Origin: Nordella sp. HKS 07
Lineage (GTDB): Bacteria > Pseudomonadota > Alphaproteobacteria > Rhizobiales > Aestuariivirgaceae
Direction of reading: 5' to 3'
Assembly: GCF_011046735.1 (NCBI RefSeq)
Contig: NZ_CP049258.1
Coordinates: 2,684,001 to 2,748,000, forward strand
DNA length: 64,000 bases
Translations under genes and position numbers: made by a program
In this document: in pieces, positions 53,818 to 62,711 of the stretch
How the letters are laid out: every line of letters starts with the position of its first letter
Position numbering within the stretch: position 1 is the first letter of the stretch
The notes under the pieces: model-generated
Seen by the model: only the letters and a program-made list of their open reading frames with translations
Database searches by the model: none
Told to the model about the DNA's origin: nothing

Positions 53818-55124
53818 GGCTTTCCATTGAACCGTTTGTCGAGCCCGGCCCAGCAGTCGATATAGTCGGTCTGCAGGGTCTCGACGCTCGCGGCGTAGGA
53901 GGTGAGATGCTGCGGATAACGCGTCTCGAACATGAAGGCGAGCGTGTCGGTGAGCTTGTGGGGTTTCAGCTCGATGGTGCTCGCTTTCTCGAAGGCCGTC
54001 GCATCGGGACCGTGCGGCAGCATGCAATTATGCAGGCTGATGCCGCCCGGCACGAAACCGTCGGGCTTGGCGTCATATTGCCCGTAAATCAGCCCCATGA
54101 ATTCCGACATGATGTTCATATGGAACCAGGGCGGGCGGAAGGAATGCTCGGCGACCGACCAGCGCTCGGGGAAGATGACGAAATCGACATTGGCGGTGCC
54201 TTCCTCGCCGGAGGGTGCGGTCATCACCGTGAAGATCGACGGATCGGGATGGTCGAACAGGATGGCGCCGACGGGTGAGAAGGTGCGCAGGTCATATTTA
54301 TAGGGCGCGTAATTGCCGTGCCAGGCCACCACATCGAGCGGTGAATGGCCAATCTTCGTGATGTAGAACTTGCCGCACCATTTGACGGTGAGCTCGGAGG
54401 GCGTCTCCTTGTCCTCATAGGCGGCGTTGGGCGTCTTGAAGTCGCGCGGATTGGCGAGGCAGTTGGCGCCGATCGGCCCGCGGTCGGGCAGCGTGAACTT
54501 GGCGCCGTAATTCTCGCACAGATAGCCGCGCGCCGGCCCGTCGAGCAATTCGGCGCGGAACTTCATGCCGCGCGGGATCACGCAGATCTCGCCGGGCGTG
54601 ACGTCGATCTTGCCGAGCTCGGTGAAGAATCGCAGTCCGCCCGATTGCGGCACTACAAGCATCTCGCCATCGGCATTGAAGAAATATTCGTTTTCCATCG
54701 AGCGGTTCACGAGGAAGACCGAGGCCGCCATGCCGGTCTGGGTATTGACGTCGCCCGCCGTCGTCATAGTACGGATGCCGGAGACGAAGCTCGTCGCCTC
54801 GTTGGGTATGGGCGGCGGGCCCCAGCGCAGCTGGCCGAGAGAAAGATCGTGATCATCGAGACAGGGCGCCGTCTTCCAGAAAGGGAGGCTCGTCGGGGTG
54901 AAGCGGCCCGTATGCCTGACCGAGGGCCTGATGCGGTAGAGCCAGGAACGCTCATTGATGCCGCGCGGGGCCGTGAAGGGCGAGCCCGACAACTGCTCGG
55001 CATAAAGCCCATAGGCGCAGCGCTGCGGCGAATTCTGGCCGTGGGGAAGGGCGCCCGGCAGCGCCTCCGTCTCGAAGTCGTTGCCGAAGCCCGGCATATA
55101 GCCGTGAAGGATCGCGCTTTTCAT
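53814..55124 (-). CDS. hmgA: Homogentisate 1,2-dioxygenase
   Basis: A 436-residue enzyme that opens the homogentisate ring to maleylacetoacetate in tyrosine and phenylalanine degradation. N-terminal [20 protein letters not shown] and [19 protein letters not shown] are diagnostic. The Fe(II) ligands are in [18 protein letters not shown] (His and Glu) and [15 protein letters not shown] (second His). Translationally coupled to fahA. Divergent from the marR-maiA pair across a nested palindrome. Confidence 0.96.
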   Translation of the reverse strand: MKSAILHGYMPGFGNDFETEALPGALPHGQNSPQRCAYGLYAEQLSGSPFTAPRGINERSWLYRIRPSVRHTGRFTPTSLPFWKTAPCLDDHDLSLGQLRWGPPPIPNEATSFVSGIRTMTTAGDVNTQTGMAASVFLVNRSMENEYFFNADGEMLVVPQSGGLRFFTELGKIDVTPGEICVIPRGMKFRAELLDGPARGYLCENYGAKFTLPDRGPIGANCLANPRDFKTPNAAYEDKETPSELTVKWCGKFYITKIGHSPLDVVAWHGNYAPYKYDLRTFSPVGAILFDHPDPSIFTVMTAPSGEEGTANVDFVIFPERWSVAEHSFRPPWFHMNIMSEFMGLIYGQYDAKPDGFVPGGISLHNCMLPHGPDATAFEKASTIELKPHKLTDTLAFMFETRYPQHLTSYAASVETLQTDYIDCWAGLDKRFNGKP

Positions 55125-55158
55125 CGCCGCCTCCGTTTCTTGAGCGTCTTCTTGTCTC

Positions 55159-55203
55159 TATAGTTTCACCTGCAACCATATGATGGTTGCGCTTGAAACT
55201 ATA
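55159..55203. promoter_or_regulatory. Nested palindromic operator of the homogentisate genes
   Basis: Two inverted repeats around one centre: outer TATAGTTTCA (55159-55168) and TGAAACTATA (55194-55203), inner GCAACCAT-ATG-ATGGTTGC (55172-55190). They lie between the hmgA start (55124) and the MarR start (55222). The inner arms are perfect and the right length for a MarR dimer site; assigned to the adjacent MarR protein by position. Confidence 0.7.
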
Positions 55204-55221
55204 TCTTGTCAAGATGCCGGC

Positions 55222-55671
55222 ATGGCGGATTTTCACCTCACCCGTTTCCTCCCCTTTCGGCTGAACCGCCTGGCGGCGGAGATCTCGGAGGAGCTGGCGG
55301 GCCTTTATGCCGAGCGTTTCGGCATCGACATCCCGCAATGGCGCGTGCTCGCCACCCTGTCCGCAGGCGACGGCTGGACCGCCAAGGCTATCGTCGCCTC
55401 GACCCGCACCCATAAATCGACCATCAGCCGCGCCGTCGAGGCGCTGAGCCGACGCGGCTTGATCGAGGCCATCCGGTCGCCCGACGACAAGCGGGAATTC
55501 CGCCTGCGTCTGACGGCGTCAGGTCGCCGCCTGTTCCGCCAGCTCGAGCCGCTGGTGCTCGATTATGAGCGCAAGCTCCTGGCGCGCCTCGCCGACAGCG
55601 AAGGCCACGCGCTCGAAAAAGGCATCACGGCGCTCGAGCGGGCGCTCAAGCTCGAGGAGGGGCTGCGATGA
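55222..55671 (+). CDS. MarR-family transcriptional regulator (homogentisate pathway)
   Basis: A 149-residue MarR-type regulator. The winged helix-turn-helix is at about residues 45-95 (TAKAIVASTRTHKSTISRAVEALSRRGL, then SPDDKREFRLRLT for the wing). The ATG at 55222 was preferred over the one at 55180 because the latter is inside the palindromic operator. Probably represses hmgA-fahA and its own operon until homogentisate or a related compound appears. Its stop overlaps maiA (ATGA). Confidence 0.93.
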   Translation: MADFHLTRFLPFRLNRLAAEISEELAGLYAERFGIDIPQWRVLATLSAGDGWTAKAIVASTRTHKSTISRAVEALSRRGLIEAIRSPDDKREFRLRLTASGRRLFRQLEPLVLDYERKLLARLADSEGHALEKGITALERALKLEEGLR

Positions 55672-56306
55672 AGCTCCATGACTACTTCCGGTCTTCCGCC
55701 GCCTATCGCGTCCGCATCGCCCTCAATCTCAAAGGTGTGAAGGTCGAGCAGATTGCCGTCCATCTCGTGAAGGATGGCGGCAGGCAGCACAGCCCGGAAT
55801 ATAAGGCGAAGAATCCGCAAGGACTTGTTCCGGCACTCGAGCTCGATGACGGCACCGTCCTCATCCAGTCGCTCGCCATCATCGACTATCTGGAGACGAT
55901 CGCGCCCGAGCCGCGCCTGATCCCCGCCGATCCGGTCCTGGCGGCGAAGTCCCGCGCCGTGGCGCTCGCCATCGCCTGCGACATCCATCCGCTGAACAAT
56001 CTGCGCGTGCTGAATTATCTCAAAGGACCGCTCAAGCACACGCAGCAGGAGGTGGATGAGTGGTACCGCCACTGGATCCGCGACGGCGGGCTCGATGCGG
56101 TCGAGCGGATGATCGATGGCGAGCGCTTCTGCTTCGGCGACCGCCCGTCGCTAGCGGATATCTGCCTCATCCCTCAGGTCTTCAATGCCCGTCGTTATAA
56201 GATCGATATTACGCATCTGAGCAAGATCGCCGCGGTCGAGAGCCACTGCACCGCGCTGGCGGCCTTTGCCGCGGCGCATCCGGCCCGCCAGCCCGACGCG
56301 GAATGA
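55668..56306 (+). CDS. maiA: Maleylacetoacetate isomerase
   Basis: A 212-residue zeta-class glutathione S-transferase fold. The active-site SSAAYRVRIALNLKG (residues 9-23) with the Ser-Ser-x-x-x-x-Arg motif is diagnostic. YKAKNPQGLVPALELDDG and LAIACDIHPLNNLRVLNYL follow. Isomerises maleylacetoacetate to fumarylacetoacetate using glutathione. Together with hmgA and fahA on the other strand it completes the homogentisate-to-fumarate sequence. Confidence 0.96.
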   Translation: MKLHDYFRSSAAYRVRIALNLKGVKVEQIAVHLVKDGGRQHSPEYKAKNPQGLVPALELDDGTVLIQSLAIIDYLETIAPEPRLIPADPVLAAKSRAVALAIACDIHPLNNLRVLNYLKGPLKHTQQEVDEWYRHWIRDGGLDAVERMIDGERFCFGDRPSLADICLIPQVFNARRYKIDITHLSKIAAVESHCTALAAFAAAHPARQPDAE

Positions 56307-56370
56307 CGGAGAAAATTCTTCTGTCGCCGGTGCTCGCAGGTGGTTAGTTTGGTGGAGCATTTATGATTGC

Positions 56371-56415
56371 GCATCGGATTATCCGAAAACCGCGTCGCAC
56401 TTTTCGGTCCGATGC
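56371..56415. repeat. Rhizobial hairpin repeat
   Basis: GCATCGGA...CCGAAAA and TTTTCGG...TCCGATGC form an imperfect 18-base stem; a very common intergenic element in Hyphomicrobiales. Located 25 bases before the DedA-rhodanese start. Confidence 0.65.
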
Positions 56416-56439
56416 TCAAATTCCGCCAGAGGAGCCAAG

Positions 56440-57408
56440 ATGGACCTGACGAGTCTACTCCTGCAATACGGGCTCATTCTCGTTTTCGCGAGCGCTTTCA
56501 TCGAGCAGCTCGGTCTGCCCATTCCGTCCTATCCGGTGCTGGTGCTGGCGGGCGCCTTGAGTCATGCCGGTGGTGATCCCCTCCCGCTCATAATAGCGGT
56601 TGGGGCTGTGGGCGTGGTGCTGGGCGATCTCGTCGTCTATGCCGCCGGTGTGCGTTTTGGGCGTCGCGCCTTGTCGGTCGTCTGCAGGCTGAGCATGGCC
56701 CGGGACAATTGCGTGCGCCGGACGGAGGACAAGTTCGCCCGCTTCGGCCCGTGGGCGCTCCTGTTCGTGAAATTCCTGCCCGGATTTGCGCTGGTGCTGA
56801 TCCTTCTGAGCGGTGTAACAAGGCTCGCCATTCCGCTGTTCGTCCTTCTCGACGGGATCGGCGCCGCCGCCTATGTGGCGCTGCCCGTCATCCTGGGTAA
56901 TATTTTCCGTGATGCCGTCGATTCCGCTCTCGCGACGGTCACGCAGTGGGGAGAACTTGGCACCGCCGTGGTCATCGGCGCTCTCGCTCTCTATGTGATC
57001 CTGCGTCTGCTCGACCGTCAGCTCTTCATCCGGCGGCTCAGAATGGCGCGCATTTCCGCCCAGGAGCTTGCCGGCCTCATTGACGCCGGCCGGAATCCGA
57101 TCATCTTCGATGTGCGCACCGCCGAGGCGCGCCGGAATGAGGGCGTCATACCGGGCTCCATCAACGCCCATCCCGACGAGATCGCGCTGGTGGCGGGGCG
57201 TTTTGCGCGCGACGCCGAGATCATCGTCTACTGTTCCTGCCCCAACGAGGCATCCGCCGCCATGGCCGCGCTGCATCTCAAACGCGCCGGCTTCAAGAAG
57301 ATCCGCCCGCTCCTGGGCGGCATAGAGGCCTGGGGCCAGGCGGGGCGGCCGATCGAGGTCGCTGGGATGGGCGCCGCCACAAGCGCGCTCCAGGCCGCCA
57401 GACACTGA
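56440..57408 (+). CDS. DedA-family membrane protein fused to rhodanese domain
   Basis: A 322-residue fusion. Residues 1-195 form a DedA/SNARE-associated membrane domain: FIEQLGLPIPSYPVLVLAGA at about 21-40, LGDLVVYAAGVRFGRR, and ALLFVKFLPGFALVLILLSG, the F-x-x-R/K-F-x-P-G-type block. Residues about 205-310 form a rhodanese-like domain with VRTAEARRNEGVIPGSINAHP and the active-site loop VYCSCPNEASAAMAA (catalytic Cys). GGAG five bases before the ATG supports the start. DedA proteins flip lipids or support envelope homeostasis; the sulfur-handling domain on the inner face is unusual but recurrent. Confidence 0.9.
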   Translation: MDLTSLLLQYGLILVFASAFIEQLGLPIPSYPVLVLAGALSHAGGDPLPLIIAVGAVGVVLGDLVVYAAGVRFGRRALSVVCRLSMARDNCVRRTEDKFARFGPWALLFVKFLPGFALVLILLSGVTRLAIPLFVLLDGIGAAAYVALPVILGNIFRDAVDSALATVTQWGELGTAVVIGALALYVILRLLDRQLFIRRLRMARISAQELAGLIDAGRNPIIFDVRTAEARRNEGVIPGSINAHPDEIALVAGRFARDAEIIVYCSCPNEASAAMAALHLKRAGFKKIRPLLGGIEAWGQAGRPIEVAGMGAATSALQAARH

Positions 57409-57716
57409 GCTAGTGCGCGGCGCCGGGGTGATATCTCCTCTTCGCCCATCGCGTCGTTATGCTGCCCTGCAGAATTCAGCCGCTTTCGGGGGCAACGCTG
57501 ACATGGTCGGACTTGCGGCTGGCTCGAACCCGGTAGCGGATGACCCGACTCGGACATCACAGGTGCGACGCAACATCTGACATGTCGGGCGCTGCTGTGT
57601 TAACTCAGCTGGCTTAGTCAGTACCATTTGCGAATATTCCGGACGCATTGCCAACACCGCAGGAGACGGTGTCGTCGCAGAGTTTCCAAGTTCAGCTGAC
57701 GCTGTTTAATGCACGC
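57409..57716. other. Intergenic region without recognised gene
   Basis: About 300 bases of lower-GC sequence after the fusion gene. No hairpin, repeat or frame with a ribosome-binding site was found apart from the possible DUF1127-like ORF that follows. Confidence 0.4.
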
Positions 57717-57947
57717 ATGCCATTCTTACCGGCGCGGCACTCGGCTATCTGCGGAGCACAGTTTCAGTCCCGGTTGACGACCTTGGCCTTCAAACGGAGG
57801 CTCATAGGAAATCTCACACTCCGCGATATTGGAATGCGTAAGAGCAGCATTGATAGCACCGCCGAAGCAGCCCGTACGAATCTCTACCGGAATCCTCGCC
57901 CGATCGAGTTGAAGGCAGTCCGTAAATCAAGCCAATGTTGCTTATGA
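57717..57947 (+). CDS. Possible DUF1127-like small protein
   Basis: A 76-codon frame containing RLIGNLTLRDIGMRKSSIDS, which fits the L-x-L-R-D-I-G-x-x-R-x-x-I core of DUF1127 proteins, with a basic stretch before it. No convincing ribosome-binding site precedes the ATG at 57717; an upstream in-frame start at 57648 also exists. It could be a decayed copy. Surrounding GC is lower than average. Confidence 0.4.
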   Translation: MPFLPARHSAICGAQFQSRLTTLAFKRRLIGNLTLRDIGMRKSSIDSTAEAARTNLYRNPRPIELKAVRKSSQCCL

Positions 57948-57964
57948 AGGTGCGGTGCTGATGG

Positions 57965-58653
57965 TTACTTCTGCGATCTTACGTGCTCAATGTAGCCGCG
58001 CACATCGGCGGCTGGATCTGAGTAGGCCGCGCCGAGCGACCTTTCGATGGCGGTCATGTATTCCTTCGCCCAACTCGGAAGCTTGTAGTCAATAACAGAG
58101 AGAAATTCGAGTGAGGCTGCTAGCCGAATATCGGCAATCGATGGACTTGCCCCGCCGATAAACGGCTTGCCGTCCATGTAGAAGCTTCGGAAGACTTCCA
58201 GCGGTTCGGCGATCGCCTCCGCCGCGGCCCTTTGCGCCTCAGCTTTCATGTCTGGGCTCGCGGCGCTTGATCCTACCTCGCCCGCATACTGCGGAAAGCT
58301 CAGGGCGGGATAAGTGGCACGCGCGACCAGCGGATAGAGCGTACCGATCAAGTAGAACATCGCACTGTCGACCATCGCCCGCTGTCCAGGGGATTTTGGG
58401 TAGAATTGCGAGAGATCATGCTTGTTGCAAAGAAATTGCATAATGGCGCAGCTTTCCCACAACCCCCCTTGGGCAGACCATCGGCTTCAATCATGGGCGT
58501 CATATGAGCGGGGTTCTTTGCAAGAAATTCCGGCGAGCGGGTCTTGCCCCAAGCATCGTCCTCGCTAAAATCGAGTTTAGCGGCACGGACAAACACCCGC
58601 GCCGCCAGATTGTTCACACTGGGTTTCAGCACATGCAACTTGACCTCGGCCAT
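57965..58653 (-). pseudogene. Glutathione S-transferase, frameshifted
   Basis: A GST split in two frames. From 58653 MAEVKLHVLKPSVNNLAARV to AHMTPMIEADGLPKGG is in frame, then the frame shifts at the six-C run of the plus strand (58464-58469). The continuation LWESCAIMQFLCNKHDLSQF to DVRGYIEHVRSQK is intact. Adding one base to make seven C restores a normal GST junction (DG...LWESCAI). The span of 689 bases is one short of a multiple of three. Restored, it would be 229 residues with an N-terminal thioredoxin and C-terminal helical domain. Homopolymer position suggests a sequencing error. Confidence 0.82.
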
Positions 58654-58689
58654 TGATTCCTCCTCTTGGGTTGACGGTTGACGTCTTTG

Positions 58690-59268
58690 TCACGGGTTCT
58701 TTGGTCTCCGGCCCTCGGAGAATACCGGGTTTCTCCACGCGGCCAGGGCCTCAATGGCATCGGCTAAATGGGCTTCGGCAATGTTGTAGTCGCCTCTTGC
58801 GAGCCGGATTTTGTGCGCTTCGACGAGCACATCCGTATGCGTATATCCAGCGGGAGGGTTAAACCGGTAAGAAGCCAACTCGATCAGCAGGCCCATCGGA
58901 TCCTCGAAATAGATCGAATCCATGAAACCGCGATCTTTGACGCCACTGTGCTTGATCTTGCGCTCATCGAGGCGGGTGATCGCCTGGAGAAATGTGACTC
59001 GCGATACCGAAACGGCGACATGGTGCACACAACCCGGATCCGTCGGTGTCCTTCGTGCCACGGGCTTACGAGTCTCATTGGTGAAGACCGTTATCAATCG
59101 CCCGTCACCAGGATCGAAATAGAGATGATTCTCTTCGGCAACATCGAGGTTGGGTTGTTCGAAGACCAAAGGCATGCCAAGCAGGCCCTCCCAAAAATCG
59201 ATCGAAGTTTGGCGGTTGGAGCCCACCAGCGTGATGTGGTGAATACCCTGACTTTGCAGCTTTCGCAT
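58690..59268 (-). CDS. VOC-family (glyoxalase/dioxygenase-fold) protein
   Basis: A 192-residue vicinal-oxygen-chelate protein. It has two fold repeats with metal ligands in HHITLVGSNRQTSIDFWEGL (His near residue 9), HHVAVSVS (second His near residue 82) and YFEDPMGLLIELASY (Glu near residue 128). AGGAG seven bases before the ATG at 59268 fixes the start. Its activity may be a lyase, isomerase or dioxygenase. The frameshifted GST gene lies just downstream on the same strand, so the pair could serve detoxification. Confidence 0.88.
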   Translation of the reverse strand: MRKLQSQGIHHITLVGSNRQTSIDFWEGLLGMPLVFEQPNLDVAEENHLYFDPGDGRLITVFTNETRKPVARRTPTDPGCVHHVAVSVSRVTFLQAITRLDERKIKHSGVKDRGFMDSIYFEDPMGLLIELASYRFNPPAGYTHTDVLVEAHKIRLARGDYNIAEAHLADAIEALAAWRNPVFSEGRRPKNP

Positions 59269-59606
59269 ATGAAGGCTCCTGCAACTCAATACTGAGCCGA
59301 TTTAATCTAGAGTAAATCATTCAGGCACTTCGCGCCAGTGTACGCCTCCCCTCGATTACGGTGTGACAGCAGTCACGCAACTCACCACGACCCGGTCGAT
59401 GTGGTTATCGAACATAACCCAAGGATTTGTACGATCGGCGGCGTTCATTTCTTCGCCGGCGGGTGTTGCCTGGAGCGTGGGCGGTGGCAACGTGACGGCT
59501 CCACTTTTGAGACTGGCCGTGTGAACGATCCGTGCGACATTGTTCTGCGTTCAAGCATGCGCGCTGAAGGATAACACCTCCACTCTTACCGTATATCGGT
59601 ACAATG
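59269..59606. other. Intergenic region without recognised gene
   Basis: 338 bases between the VOC gene (start 59268) and the 3' end of the epoxide hydrolase gene (59607), both on the minus strand. One frame of 78 codons is open but has no ribosome-binding site and no family features. No strong palindrome seen. Confidence 0.4.
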
Positions 59607-60824
59607 CTACTTTCGGAGTGACCTGAAAGCCGCGCGAATCTCTTGTGTGAAGAGTTGCGGCTGCTCCCAGGCCGCAAAGTGGCCGCCGCGGTCAGGGCGA
59701 CTGTAGTGGATGAGGTTGGGATACGCTTTTTCTGCCCAACTCTGCGGGGTTTGAACGACCTCGTCCGGAAAGGCGCTCACGGCGACCGGGATGGCGACGT
59801 GTTTCGGTGCAAAGAAGGCGAACTTGTTTTCCCAATAAATACGCGCTGAAGAGACCGCCGTGTTCGTCAACCAATAGAGCGTGACATTGTCGAGGATGTC
59901 GTCTCGCGTCAGCCCCTCATCTTGACCGTCAAAGACACGTGCGATGAGTGTGTAGCTCGCGGCGTCGTGGTCGATGAGCCAGGCGGCAAGTCCCACCGGC
60001 GAATCCGCGATACTGTAAAGCGTCTGCGGCCGGTTCGCCATCTCCTGGGCGTAGGCCGTTTCATGCTTGTAGAAGAAACTCAGCTGATCGCAGGCGCGCC
60101 GTTCGTCGGGAGAGAGATCGGAGGGCAGCGGCTTGCCGGTCTGGACCGCCATATCGATGTCCGGTGGAATGGTGAAGGGCCAGTTGACGTGAATGGCCAG
60201 CAATTCCGGCGGCGCCTGTGTCGCCATCACATCGGTGACCATCGCACCCCAGTCGCCACCTTGCGCCACAAATCGCGCGTAGCCGAGACGCTTCATCAGC
60301 TCGACCCAGGCGCGTGCGATGCGTGGAGGATCCCAGCCGGTCGCGGTCGGTTTTCCGGAAAAGCCGTAGCCGGGGAGCGACGGGATCACCACATGGAAGG
60401 CGTCGGAAGCGCTTCCGCCATGTGCCATGGGATTGGTCAGCGGTTCGATAATCTTCAGCTGCTCGATCACCGAGCCGGGCCACCCGTGGGTGACGATGAG
60501 CGGCAACGCGTTTTCATGACTTGATCGAACGTGGATAAAGTGAATATCGAGTCCATCGATCTCGGTGACGAAATTCGGAAGTGCATTAAGCTTCGCTTCG
60601 CAGCGCCGCCAATCGTAGTCGCCGCCCCAATAGCGTGCGAGCGCCTGAATTGTTGCCAATTGGACACCTTGTGATGCGTCCGTGACCGGCTCTCGGTCAG
60701 GCCATCTCATTGAGTTGATGCGCCGCCGCAGATCGACGAGGTCCGAGTCGGGAAAATTTATTCGATATTCACGGATGGCGGCTGCCTCGGCGGGTTGCGT
60801 GCTGCGGTGTGCGCTCGTGGTCAT
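59607..60824 (-). CDS. Epoxide hydrolase, alpha/beta-hydrolase family
   Basis: A 405-residue microsomal-type epoxide hydrolase homologue. It has the N-terminal EHN domain (FPDSDLVDLRRRINSMRWPD), then the alpha/beta-hydrolase core with the oxyanion HGWPGS near residue 111, nucleophile Asp in AQGGDWGAMV near 191, lid Tyr residues, and catalytic His in RGGHFAAWEQP near 388. It hydrolyses epoxides to diols; the natural substrate is unknown. Starts at the ATG 60824, about 140 bases from the IS element's left end. Confidence 0.93.
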   Translation of the reverse strand: MTTSAHRSTQPAEAAAIREYRINFPDSDLVDLRRRINSMRWPDREPVTDASQGVQLATIQALARYWGGDYDWRRCEAKLNALPNFVTEIDGLDIHFIHVRSSHENALPLIVTHGWPGSVIEQLKIIEPLTNPMAHGGSASDAFHVVIPSLPGYGFSGKPTATGWDPPRIARAWVELMKRLGYARFVAQGGDWGAMVTDVMATQAPPELLAIHVNWPFTIPPDIDMAVQTGKPLPSDLSPDERRACDQLSFFYKHETAYAQEMANRPQTLYSIADSPVGLAAWLIDHDAASYTLIARVFDGQDEGLTRDDILDNVTLYWLTNTAVSSARIYWENKFAFFAPKHVAIPVAVSAFPDEVVQTPQSWAEKAYPNLIHYSRPDRGGHFAAWEQPQLFTQEIRAAFRSLRK

Positions 60825-61051
60825 GGCGTTTTCCCTTTGAGGTGTTTACACCGTCGGGTCGAGACTGGCCGCGTTAGCGGCCCGAGGTCCCCGCAGCCGA
60901 GCAGATTAACGTGAAACCAAACCGCGATTCATTACGATTTCTTTAGCTGCATGAATGTTGGCTTTTGATGCTGTGGACGGCTCCTCCACCTGGTGCGCAA
61001 GTGCCATAGGATTGGTGGCCAAAAGGTGACCACGATTCGGAGGAGCTCGAT

Positions 61052-62083
61052 ATGCAAGCGGTGACGACAATCGGTTTCGACATTGCGAAGTCTGTTTTCC
61101 AGGTTCACGGCATTGACGCAGACGGCCAGGGGGTTATTCGCCAGCGTCTCAAGCGGTCACGGGTTCTCGGTTTCTTCAGGAAGCTTTCGCCTTGTGTGGT
61201 TGGTATCGAGGCATGCGCGTCCTCGCACCACTGGTCGCGCGAGTTGCAGGCACTCGGGCACACGGTTCGATTGATGCCGCCGGCCTATGTGAAGCCGTAT
61301 GTGAAACGCCAGAAGAACGATGCGGCCGATGCCGAGGCCATTTGCGAGGCGGTGCAGCGGCCAAGCATGCGGTTCGTGCCGACCAAGACACCCGACCAGC
61401 AAGCCTGTCTGATGCTCCACCGTACGCGGCATCTGTTCATTCGCCAGCAGACTGCGCTGATCAATGCGATCCGCGCCCACCTTGCCGAGTTTGGCATTGT
61501 CGCACCAGTCGGCCGCAATGGCGTCGAGAAGCTGCTCGATGTGGTTGCCGATCCCGACGATGGACGCGTGCCCGAGATTGCGCGCGAGTGCCTGGAGGCA
61601 CTGGGCCGTCAACTATGGCAGCTGAAGCGGCAGATCCTGACGTTCGACCAGCATATCAACGCCTGGCATCGCTCAAACGAGACCAGCCGTCGGCTCGACG
61701 AACTCCCCGGGGTCGGTCCGGCGCTGGCAACCGCGCTGGTCGCCAGTATTCCCGATCCGAGGGCGTTTCGCTCGGGACGCGACTTCTCAGCCTGGATTGG
61801 GCTGGTGCCGAAGCAGAACTCCAGTGGAGGCAGGGAGAGGCTTGGCAATATCACCAAACAGGGCGATCGATACCTGCGCTCGCTGTTCTGTGCTGGCGCG
61901 TTGGCGGTGATCCGATACGCGAAAATCCACGGCACCAAGCATCGGCCATGGCTTGCCAAGCTGCTGGAGCGGCGGCCGACAAAGGTGGCCGCGATCGCGT
62001 TCGCCAACAAGATTGCCCGCATGGCCTGGGCGATGATGGCCAAGGGCGAGCGTTACAGGGAACCCGTCGCGCTGGCTCGCTAG
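61052..62083 (+). CDS. IS110-family DEDD transposase
   Basis: A 343-residue transposase. N-terminal RuvC-like domain: GFDIAKSVFQVHG (first Asp near residue 9), VGIEACASSHHW (Glu near 49), and KNDAADAEAICEA (two Asp near 91-94). C-terminal Transposase_20 domain: LDELPGVGPALATALVASI and KQNSSGGRERLGNITKQGD with the catalytic Ser, then RSLFCAGALAVIRYA. GGAGGAGCTC lies just before the ATG. The gene is complete. Such enzymes recombine DNA under guidance of a bridge/seek RNA. Confidence 0.94.
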   Translation: MQAVTTIGFDIAKSVFQVHGIDADGQGVIRQRLKRSRVLGFFRKLSPCVVGIEACASSHHWSRELQALGHTVRLMPPAYVKPYVKRQKNDAADAEAICEAVQRPSMRFVPTKTPDQQACLMLHRTRHLFIRQQTALINAIRAHLAEFGIVAPVGRNGVEKLLDVVADPDDGRVPEIARECLEALGRQLWQLKRQILTFDQHINAWHRSNETSRRLDELPGVGPALATALVASIPDPRAFRSGRDFSAWIGLVPKQNSSGGRERLGNITKQGDRYLRSLFCAGALAVIRYAKIHGTKHRPWLAKLLERRPTKVAAIAFANKIARMAWAMMAKGERYREPVALAR

Positions 62084-62344
62084 GGCACGGCGACTTTGGA
62101 CGAGATCGCGCCGGCAACGGCGTGATGTGAAGGCTGGAAAGGACTGACAGCAGGTAACGCAGAACCGGTCGATCCGGCGATCAGGACAACCCACATGGGC
62201 CACAGCATTGTCGAATGCGAGCTTTTGACCGGGACCTGATCCGCGGAAGGCATTATGGCCAGCGGCCCTATGAGCCGCGCTCAAAGGCCGAACACATGGC
62301 TGCTACGACCAGCGCTGCGACATGCAAAAGAACCTTGACAGCCC
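62084..62344 (+). ncRNA. Predicted bridge/seek RNA region of the IS element
   Basis: Non-coding 3' region between the transposase stop and the right inverted repeat. In the IS1111 group a structured RNA that pairs with target and donor DNA is encoded here. The sequence has no long open frame with a ribosome-binding site. Boundaries and structure of the RNA were not determined; this is a family-based prediction. Confidence 0.4.
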
Positions 62345-62586
62345 GGAGCCGTCCACACATGGCCCATCGTGTCATTTCGCTACGCCGGGCAAATTCTTCG
62401 GCGCTTTGCTGAGGCCCCGGCGTCCTCAGCACTTCCGACGGTAACGCCCAACCGGAAATAGCGAATACATGGCGAGGTCGATGCGAATGACCCAAAGTGG
62501 ACTCCGCTCGATTTTCGAACGGCTATTGTCCGACTCCCCATTAACTGATTAACCTGGATCAAGTGTGGGGGCCGGCGAAGGGCGGA

Positions 62587-62649
62587 ATGCAAGTTGAGCG
62601 GCGGCTTACGGCACTCATGCAAGCGGATGTGGTTGGTTACTGCCGGCTG
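62587..62649 (+). pseudogene. Remnant of adenylate/guanylate cyclase gene (N-terminus)
   Basis: ATG followed by QVERRLTALMQADVVGYCRL, which matches the conserved N-terminus of rhizobial class III cyclases (VERKLAAILAADVVGYSRL). After this the frame leaves the family, so only about 21 codons survive. The upstream stretch 62361-62586 resembles the non-coding DNA usually found before such genes. Confidence 0.6.
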
Positions 62650-62711
62650 GCGTTGGTTGGGTCAAGCCCTTGCCCCATACTATGGGTCCAAGTCCACTAG
62701 TGAGCAGTACA

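Larger units (their letters stand above)
60965..62360 (+). mobile_element. IS110-family insertion sequence, IS1111 group
   Basis: Bounded by perfect 13-base inverted repeats TGTGGACGGCTCC (60972-60984) and GGAGCCGTCCACA (62345-62357). In the IS1111 group such repeats are subterminal (about seven bases from the left end and three from the right), so ends near 60965 and 62360 are estimated. It contains one transposase gene and a 260-base 3' non-coding region where this group is known to encode its guide RNA. No target duplication is expected for the family. Confidence 0.8.

Noticed and set aside
59338-59574. 78-codon frame between the VOC and epoxide hydrolase genes
   Set aside because: No ribosome-binding site, no family features and irregular composition.
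62084-62360. Short frames downstream of the transposase as passenger genes
   Set aside because: No ribosome-binding sites; position fits the non-coding RNA region of IS1111-type elements.
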